64,000 nucleotides of DNA from JBNJFY01 sp051747265 (GTDB taxonomy: Bacteria > Bacteroidota > Rhodothermia > Balneolales > Balneolaceae), in assembly GCA_051747265.1 (NCBI GenBank), contig JBNJFY010000001.1, positions 62,001-126,000 on the forward strand. Reading direction: 5' to 3'. The translations under genes were made by a program, and so were the position numbers. This document shows positions 60,759 through 64,000 of this stretch, piece by piece; position 1 is the stretch's first letter, and each line of letters opens with the position of its first letter. The notes under the pieces are model-generated. The model worked only from the letters and a program-made list of their open reading frames with translations, searched no databases and had not been told where the DNA came from.

Positions 60759-62294
60759 ATGCGAAGACTAGTACTATTACTGGTGATGATAGGTCTCGGC
60801 TTTACACTTACCCCCGATGCCTCATCCCAGGATTTAGATTCCATCGAGAAGCACGTTACCGAGTTTACCCTCGATAATGGGTTGCATTTCATCATTATTG
60901 AACGCCATGTAGCTCCCGTGGCCAGTTTTGTCTCTTTTGTAGACGTGGGAGCCGCCAACGAACCTATTGGTCAGACTGGCATTGCTCACATTTTTGAGCA
61001 CATGGCCTTCAAGGGCACCAATACGATAGGAACCAGTAACTGGAAAGAAGAAAAGAAGGTGCTGGATGAGCTGGATCACACGTATCAAATGTGGCTCACC
61101 GAAAAACACAGCACCAGCCCGGATACCGCGAAAATGGCGGACCTGTGGAGCAAGTTCGAATCGCTGAAGGATGACGCCAAGCAGTTTGTGGTCAACAATG
61201 AGTTTTCCCAGATTGTAGACCGCAATGGTGGCGATGGTATGAACGCGACCACTAGCGCTGATGAGACCCGGTATTTCTACAGCTTGCCTTCCAACCGCGC
61301 TGAATTGTGGTTTAGTCTGGAAGCGGATCGATTCATGAACCCGGTGTTCCGTGAGTTTTACACCGAGAAGGAAGTAGTTCGTGAAGAGCGACGTATGCGT
61401 ACGGAAAGCAGCCCTCAGGGTCGCCTGATTGAGGAGTTTTCCAATGTGGCTTACACCGCCCACACCTACGGACGACCCACCGTTGGCTGGAACGCGGATA
61501 TCACCGCCACAACTATGGAAGACGCGCGTGAGTTCTACAACAAGTATTACGTGCCCAGCAATATCACCATTGCCATAGCCGGCGATGTGGATCCCGATCA
61601 AATGAAGGAGTACGCGGAGAAGTACTTCGGCAATATGCCTACTGGTGATCCCGTGCCCCCGCTAACCATTGAAGAGCCCGAACAGCGCGGCGAGCGTCGG
61701 TTTGTGATTGAAGAAGATTCCCAACCGTTTTATCTGATGGGCTTCCATACCGTTTCTGCTACTCATCCGGATGCACCGGCCCTGCAGCTGTTGGGACAAA
61801 TTTTATCCAGCGGTCGCACCTCTCGCCTGTATAAGCGCATGGTGGATGATGAGAAAACCGCCCTGGGTGTATTCGCCTTTAACGGTTATCCCGGCGACAA
61901 GTATGAATCACTATTCATGAATTTCGCTATCCCCAATCGCGGTGTTTCCCTGGATACCATTGAAACCACCATTATCGATGAGATTGAAAAAGTTAAAAAT
62001 GGTGATGTGACTCAGGAAGAGCTGGATCGGGTCATCACCAAAGAACGGGCCAGCTTAGTTCGCAGCCTGGACAGTAACATGGGCTTGGCTCTCTCCTTCG
62101 CCGGCAACCATGCTCAGAAAGGTGACTGGAGTTACGCTTTCAAACGGCTGGAAAAATTGAATGAGGTTACCCTGGATGACATCCAGCGTGTGGCTAATCA
62201 ATACTTGATCAAATCCAACCGCACCGTGGGTATGATCAAGAACAAAGAACAAAAAGAAGAAGATAGCGGGGAGGTTGCCGATGCGAACCAATAA
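60759..62294 (+). CDS. M16-family zinc metallopeptidase (active subunit)
   Basis: This 511-residue exported peptidase has a signal peptide (about 1-24). The inverted zinc motif HIFEH is in GIAHIFEHMAFKGT at about residues 76-80; the third ligand Glu lies in the downstream helix (EADRFMNPVFREFYTEKEVVREERR). C-terminal M16 half follows. It forms a probable heterodimer with the following gene, which lacks the zinc motif, as in M16B pairs. The ATG at 60759 precedes the signal peptide. Confidence 0.92.
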   Translation: MRRLVLLLVMIGLGFTLTPDASSQDLDSIEKHVTEFTLDNGLHFIIIERHVAPVASFVSFVDVGAANEPIGQTGIAHIFEHMAFKGTNTIGTSNWKEEKKVLDELDHTYQMWLTEKHSTSPDTAKMADLWSKFESLKDDAKQFVVNNEFSQIVDRNGGDGMNATTSADETRYFYSLPSNRAELWFSLEADRFMNPVFREFYTEKEVVREERRMRTESSPQGRLIEEFSNVAYTAHTYGRPTVGWNADITATTMEDAREFYNKYYVPSNITIAIAGDVDPDQMKEYAEKYFGNMPTGDPVPPLTIEEPEQRGERRFVIEEDSQPFYLMGFHTVSATHPDAPALQLLGQILSSGRTSRLYKRMVDDEKTALGVFAFNGYPGDKYESLFMNFAIPNRGVSLDTIETTIIDEIEKVKNGDVTQEELDRVITKERASLVRSLDSNMGLALSFAGNHAQKGDWSYAFKRLEKLNEVTLDDIQRVANQYLIKSNRTVGMIKNKEQKEEDSGEVADANQ

Positions 62295-64000
62295 CCACAC
62301 GCTATCCAACCACAGAATGCATTCCCAATTTTCATTATCAAAACAGCGATTTATGAGTGTTAACCGCTTATCAACCGTATTTTGGGCGGGCTTGACCGGA
62401 CTTATGTTACTGATTTCCGGTTGCGCGCCCACGCAACAAACCCAGAAAGACAGCTCCGACGCTCCCCTGGAAATCCATAAGCGTTATGATGAGTTGGACT
62501 TTCCGGAATTGGGCGAATTCGCCAAACCGGAAATCACCACCTTTACCACCGATAATGGTGTGGAATTCTACCTGGTAGAAGATCATGAGTTACCCTTGGT
62601 CGACCTTCGAGTACTGGTTCGCACCGGTGGTGTGTTGGTACCCAACCAAAAAGCAGGCCTGACTTCCATTTTGGGATCCGCGATGCGATCCGGGGGCACC
62701 GAGCAGCATCCCAGTGATCAGCTTAACGAGATGTTGGAAGACCGTGCGGCTCGTATGGAAACTTACGCGGGATTCACCAGTGCCGGAGCAAGCATGAATG
62801 TGTTGAAAGATGATTTCGATGCATTATTGCCGGTATTTATCGATCTCCTGGAAAATCCAACCTTCCCGGAAGACAAGATCGAACTGGCCAAGAAGCAGGT
62901 TAAAACCAGCATCTCTCGTCGAAATGACAATCCGCAGCAGATTGCCTTCCGTGAATTCGAGCGTCTAATTTATGGCGAAGATTCCAAGTATGGCCGTCTT
63001 ACTGAATATTCGACTGTGGATAACATCACGCGTGACGATCTGATGAACTTCCACAAGGAGCATTTCAACGGTGAGAATATGATGGTGGCTGTCATTGGCG
63101 ATTTCGACACCGAAGAGATGAAAGCCAAGCTCAGCGAACAGTTTTCTACCCTACCTGAGGGTGATGAAACTAAGCTGGAGTTCCCGGAAGTAAATTACGA
63201 CTTCGAACAAACCATCAATCTGATTGACAAGCCGGATGTGAACCAGAGTGTGGTGCTTATGGGGCACGTGGGCGGAATGCGCGACAACCCCGACTATGCC
63301 GCGCTACAGGTGATGAATAATGTGTTGAGTGGCGGGTTTTCCGGTCGCCTGATGCAGAAAGTGCGTACCGATATGGGACTGGCTTATGCCGTTTTTGGCT
63401 CTTATGGAAGCAACAGCTTCTATCCGGGGCAGTTTTATACCGGTGTGATGACCAAGTCTACCACCACCGCCGAAGCGATCGATGCCATCATCGCCGAAGT
63501 GAAGCTTCTGCAGAATGAGCCGATCACCGAGAAAGAACTTTCGGATACCAAAGATCGCATTCTGAACTCCGTGGTCTTTGAGTACGACAGCAAAGAAAAA
63601 GTACTCAACGAGCATGTCTCCAATATCTACCGGGGCATGGATCCCAATACCTTCGACCAGTACATCGAAAACGTGAAGAAAGTAACCATCGCGGATGTTC
63701 AACGTGTGGCCAAAGAATACTTGCAACCCGAACAAATGCAGATGCTGGTGGTGGGCAACAAGGAAGAGATTGGCGACCAGTTGAATAAATATGGTCAGGT
63801 CAATGAGATTGACATTACTATTCCCGAACCCGGCGCCGGCAGCGATGTAGATATGGGCGATATGGCCAAAGGGGAAGAGCTGCTCGGTAATATGAAGCAG
63901 GCGATTGCCAGTAATCCTCAAGAGATTAAAACCCTGACCACCAGTGGTTCTCAAACGGTGAGCACCCCCATGGGTGAGCAAACCATGGATTCGGAGACCA
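62281..64000 (+). CDS. M16-family peptidase-like lipoprotein lacking zinc motif (partial, runs off window)
   Basis: The frame is open to the end of the window (573 codons so far). It encodes a second M16 protein with lipobox ISGC. At the position corresponding to HxxEH the sequence reads LTSILGSAMRSGG, so zinc ligands are absent and it is probably the non-catalytic partner. Two starts are possible: ATG 62281, with strong Shine-Dalgarno GGGGAGG (62268-62274) overlapping the previous gene, and ATG 62353, which gives a standard lipoprotein signal without the preceding 24 residues. The first is used; its extended n-region is unusual. The 3' end is outside the window. Confidence 0.85.
   Translation, partial: MRTNNHTLSNHRMHSQFSLSKQRFMSVNRLSTVFWAGLTGLMLLISGCAPTQQTQKDSSDAPLEIHKRYDELDFPELGEFAKPEITTFTTDNGVEFYLVEDHELPLVDLRVLVRTGGVLVPNQKAGLTSILGSAMRSGGTEQHPSDQLNEMLEDRAARMETYAGFTSAGASMNVLKDDFDALLPVFIDLLENPTFPEDKIELAKKQVKTSISRRNDNPQQIAFREFERLIYGEDSKYGRLTEYSTVDNITRDDLMNFHKEHFNGENMMVAVIGDFDTEEMKAKLSEQFSTLPEGDETKLEFPEVNYDFEQTINLIDKPDVNQSVVLMGHVGGMRDNPDYAALQVMNNVLSGGFSGRLMQKVRTDMGLAYAVFGSYGSNSFYPGQFYTGVMTKSTTTAEAIDAIIAEVKLLQNEPITEKELSDTKDRILNSVVFEYDSKEKVLNEHVSNIYRGMDPNTFDQYIENVKKVTIADVQRVAKEYLQPEQMQMLVVGNKEEIGDQLNKYGQVNEIDITIPEPGAGSDVDMGDMAKGEELLGNMKQAIASNPQEIKTLTTSGSQTVSTPMGEQTMDSET

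Noticed and set aside
63304..63981. Long minus-strand ORF opposite the second M16 gene
   Set aside because: It is a shadow of the M16 reading frame, as are other long antisense ORFs (for example 60834-61601, 13601-14122, 56163-56663).

Overview
The window looks like a bacterial chromosome segment from the Bacteroidota / Rhodothermota / Balneolota side of the tree. The signs are many lipoproteins with short lipoboxes, an array of 6-bladed beta-propeller proteins, a DUF4249-like lipoprotein, a TlpA-type thioredoxin lipoprotein, YtoQ, AAA/DUF4143 and M16 peptidase pairs. No ribosomal, tRNA or phage genes were seen, so the species cannot be named from the window. There is one scaffold gap of 100 N (18561-18660).

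Layout. (1) 1-6757, minus strand: six consecutive paralogous secreted or lipoprotein beta-propeller genes (the first cut by the window edge), separated by palindromic repeats. (2) 7731-17924, plus strand: an OmpR/histidine-kinase pair, a complete CzcCBA-type heavy-metal RND efflux operon, two small membrane proteins and a TetR regulator with its own palindrome. A MITE lies between the two-component pair and the efflux genes. (3) 18953-22793, minus strand: a signalling set made of a REC-PAS-histidine kinase, a NarL-type regulator and a degenerate kinase-like protein. (4) 22900-36455, mostly plus strand: glycosyltransferase, TlpA-like lipoprotein, GH3 hexosaminidase, DinB-like protein, SDR/DUF2867, FBH1-like helicase, CHRD protein, YtoQ, 2-hydroxyacid dehydrogenase and M24 aminopeptidase. 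(5) 36773-39859, minus strand: a secreted-protein locus whose first gene carries an (AAGT)7 tract inside its signal-peptide region and a later in-frame stop. (6) 40477-48348: flavoprotein, AAA/DUF4143 ATPase, MgtC/DUF4010 membrane protein, MsbA-like exporter, uracil-DNA-glycosylase-like protein and a small HTH protein. (7) 48535-52941, minus strand: a sulfur module of SulP carrier, persulfide-dioxygenase-like MBL/rhodanese protein and two YeeE/YedE subunits, behind an operator-covered promoter. (8) 53203-53657: a frameshifted SRPBCC gene. (9) 53859-60524, minus strand: a TetR-TolC-HlyD-ATPase-ATPase-permease-permease efflux operon of the YbhGFSR type. (10) 60759-64000: an active/inactive M16 peptidase pair, the second running off the window.

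How it fits together. The window is dominated by cell-envelope functions: two full tripartite export systems, metal sensing and efflux, sulfur-species handling and many exported lipoproteins. Intergenic DNA is unusually rich in repeats. These include GACGCTC/GAGGTC imperfect palindromes, composite AGACCTGAAAGG hairpins, two copies of a 212-213 bp MITE both sitting at the centre of palindromes, GGCAGAG heptamers and two further dispersed repeat families.

The observations most worth following are the tetranucleotide tract that would switch a lipoprotein signal peptide in and out of frame, two genes whose conserved N-termini have no ATG/GTG/TTG start but an ATC behind a Shine-Dalgarno-like sequence, a 5'-leader-like region with mutually exclusive pairings ending in a terminator, and the palindrome-targeting MITE. 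I did not find a clear unknown multi-gene defence or biosynthetic system.
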